Made by a program: the position numbers and the translations under genes. Below are positions 61,952-64,000 of a stretch of 64,000 nucleotides of DNA, piece by piece. The notes beneath the pieces were generated by a model. The model did no database searches. It was not told the DNA's origin and saw only the letters and a list, made by a program, of their open reading frames with translations. This DNA is from Glomus cerebriforme (Eukaryota > Glomeromycota > Glomeromycetes > Glomerales > Glomeraceae): the NCBI GenBank assembly GCA_003550305.1, contig QKYT01000015.1:313210-377209 (forward strand), given 5' to 3'. Position 1 is the first letter of the stretch. Each line of letters starts with the position of its first letter.

Positions 61952-62543
61952 TTTTTGGGCGAAATCTCTTTTTTTTTATTATTATTATTATTTAAATATA
62001 AAATCAAAGATACAGATAAAAATCACCAAAATAATTATAAAAAATAAAAAATTAAATAGATTCAGATTCTAAATAATTAATAAAAGATTATTTAAAGTTA
62101 ATAAATAATTGATTCTCGAGAAGTTCTACATATTAATACGTATGTTACATAAACTTACAAATTTTTCATGGGGTCCTTGAAAATTTTTTTTTTTTAAAGT
62201 TTAGCAAATTTGTATTAAAATTTTTTATTTGTATTTTGTGAACAAATAATAATACATAATTGTAAAAAAAGAATTCTCTCTATACATGTTTTATATAAGG
62301 CATTTAAATACATTATAATAAAATTCATTTAATTATTTAAAATAAATACTTTCGTTCACATTTTAATATTCTTCGGGAAATTATAAGATATGAAGGAAAA
62401 TTGTATTTAACTGTGTATGGGCAGTATGGCGTAATGATTCGGTAAATATGACGTACTGTGATACAATCTTATATATGTGCATTTGTACCATAAACAAATT
62501 CGGTTCATTCTCCAATATTAAAAAAAAAATACGAAAAAAAGAA
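61952..62543. other. AT-rich spacer
   Basis: 592 bp between two plus-strand genes. T/A tracts only; nothing else seen. The open frame that leads into the transporter starts upstream of its first clear ATG. Confidence 0.4.
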
Positions 62544-64000
62544 ATGGAAATGAAAGAAACATTACATGGTTCAACGACCTCGGTAGATATATCAACAAGA
62601 GGGATAGTTGGTCAAGAAGACGTTGATTTAAGTTATAATGCTTCTAATCATTCTAATCATAGTATTCAAGCTAATAATGAAGAGACTAATACGTCAAGTA
62701 TCCGAGGCAATAATAAAACTGTGAAAATGATATTATTGACTCAATGCTTAGCTGGGTGAGTTTATAAGTTCATATTATAAAAAAGAAGTTTTTTAAAAGG
62801 TTCACTATTATTTAATATTCACATATTTTTTTTTTTTTTTTTTAAAAAAACAAAGTTTACAATTTACTTGTAGGTAAAAGCAAATCAAATTATATGTTGG
62901 AAAAAATATAATGATCTAAATAATTATAATTGAACAAACATTAATTTTATAAAAATTATTTCAGGGACAGTGGAACTGGGATATGGTAATTCTATATACA
63001 GTCGCTCTTGATGTACCGGATTTTAAATGTTTGAATTTATTAGAGATTTGTTATATCGAATAGTTTCGGTATGACGGAATTTTTTAGAAATAGAACGAAT
63101 CGTTCCTTTATATCGAGTGTGACTATATATTATGAAATTTAATGTTATAAAATAAATTAATAATTGAGATCTTATATATTCGTTTTATTAGGAACACCAT
63201 ATTTACTTTCTTTAGGATTATCAAAGTCGATAATGTCTTTAGTATGGCTTGCCGGACCTTTATCAGGTAAATTATTATAAAAGTTTATTTATTTATTTAT
63301 TTTATTTGTTAATGTAATTATTTTTATAGGTCTTATAATGCAACCGATAGTTGGATCACTTTCAGATAATTCAACATCTAGATTTGGTAGAAGGCGGCCT
63401 TTTTTATTAGCTGGTAGTGCCGCTGTAGTGACTGCTTTTATGTTTATTGGCTGGACCAGAGAAATTGCCGGTTTGTTTTCTGGAAGCGAATCAACGGTAA
63501 ATTTAATTTACAAAATTTTTTTTTTTTTTTTTTTTTTTTGAAAAAAGTTAAAAGATTATTTATTTATCTAGACGACTTTGTTATCACAATGTTTAGCGGT
63601 TATATCATTTTATATTCTTGATTTTGCAATAAATTGTGGTAAGTTGCGTGTAAATATCTTTGAAAGTCGATAATAAAATCAATTAATATTTATTCTTCAT
63701 TAATATTGAAGTTCAAGCAAGTTGTCGAGTTCTCATTGTTGACTGTTTACCACCATCTCAACAAGAGGAAGGTACAGCCTGGGCTGGTAGAATGGTTGGA
63801 ATTGGAAGTGTTTTTGGTTATTTTATGTAAGTGTTATAACGACTTGATTATTCCCAAGTGTGAATATTACTCTAACGTATATTACGATTTTTATACAGGG
63901 GATTTGTTGATTTAGTTGAAGTTTTTCCTTTTCTTGGTAAAACTCAATTGCAGGTTTTATGCGTTATAGCATCTGTAATTTTATTAACATCAGATGTAAT
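62544..64000 (+). CDS. GPH/SLC45-type sugar:H+ symporter (5' part, runs off window)
   Basis: MFS transporter of the plant SUT / fission yeast Sut1 / SLC45 family, cut by the window end. The Ser/Asn-rich cytosolic N-terminus is followed by helix 1 CLAGLQFTWTVELGYGTPYLL. That helix is assembled from exon 1 (62544-62755), a 14-nt microexon (62856-62869), a 21-nt exon (62965-62985) and exon 4 (63192-63266); together they restore the family motif exactly. Then LSKSIMSLVWLAGPLSGLIM, QPIVGSLSDNSTSRFGRRRP (the RxGRRR loop), FLLAGSAAVVTAFMFIG, FYILDFAINC and CRVLIVDCLPPSQQEEG. A proton-coupled disaccharide or glucoside uptake role is likely; substrate specificity cannot be read. Intron 3 hosts a MITE. 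Confidence 0.9.
62997..63126. mobile_element. MITE within intron 3 of the sugar transporter
   Basis: The left end TACAGTCGCTCTTGATGTA and the reverse complement of the right end (TATAGTCACACTCGATATAA) are imperfect terminal inverted repeats of about 19 bp, flanked by TA on both sides. About 130 bp, non-coding. Ends and TA flanks fit the Tc1/mariner-pogo group. Confidence 0.6.

Overview
The window is nuclear DNA of an AT-rich filamentous fungus. Coding regions are split by short (mostly 50-120 bp) GT..AG introns with GTAAGT/GTATGT-like donors. There are no bacterial-style operons. The gene set includes KRR1, SPT6, HSE1/STAM, eIF3k, ERG28, MRM2, a Gpt2/Sct1-like acyltransferase, an Integrator subunit, a BTB-TLDc protein and a ZNFX1-like helicase. 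Integrator, BTB-TLDc and ZNFX1 genes together with very AT-rich, element-laden spacers suggest an arbuscular mycorrhizal fungus (Glomeromycotina, Rhizophagus-like); that placement is inference.

Layout. 1-2.1 kb is AT-rich spacer. 2.1-33.1 kb is a compact housekeeping block: UBE2Q-type E2 (+), KRR1 (-), bacterial-type cytidylate kinase (+), SPT6 (+), HSE1 (+), ADIP/Msd1-like coiled-coil protein (-), eIF3k (+), Bax-inhibitor-1 (-), MRM2 (+), 2OG-Fe(II) oxygenase (-), acyltransferase (+), two short unknown genes (-), a mitochondrial-type protein (+), INTS14-like (+) and ERG28 (+). Many neighbours are divergent pairs sharing promoters of 130-660 bp, several with a CACGTG palindrome. 33.4-37.7 kb is a decayed zone with a dead trypsin-fold gene and a MITE.

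37.7-46.1 kb holds one large gene, a ZNFX1-type SF1 helicase of about 2,560 residues. Its helicase motifs are intact, and it carries about 16 tandem copies of a 31-residue Cys/His repeat, then NFX1-type fingers. Just past its predicted stop lies a frame-broken remnant that resembles an RZ-type finger.

46.1-57.1 kb is mostly non-coding, with gene relics, one short unknown gene, a decaying membrane-protein gene and a probable hAT remnant. 57.1-58.6 kb is a BTB-BACK-TLDc gene. 60.8-62.0 kb is a secreted, proline-rich, GPI-anchor-like wall protein. From 62.5 kb to the window end runs the 5' part of a GPH/SLC45-type sugar:H+ symporter with 14-nt and 21-nt microexons.

Functional threads: RNA biology (KRR1, MRM2, eIF3k, SPT6, INTS14, ZNFX1-like), membrane lipid and trafficking (ERG28, acyltransferase, HSE1, BI-1), and surface and nutrition (wall protein, sugar transporter). 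The ZNFX1-like gene is the most unusual object here. All calls were made by eye from the sequence, with splice sites chosen to keep frame and family homology; no database search was run.
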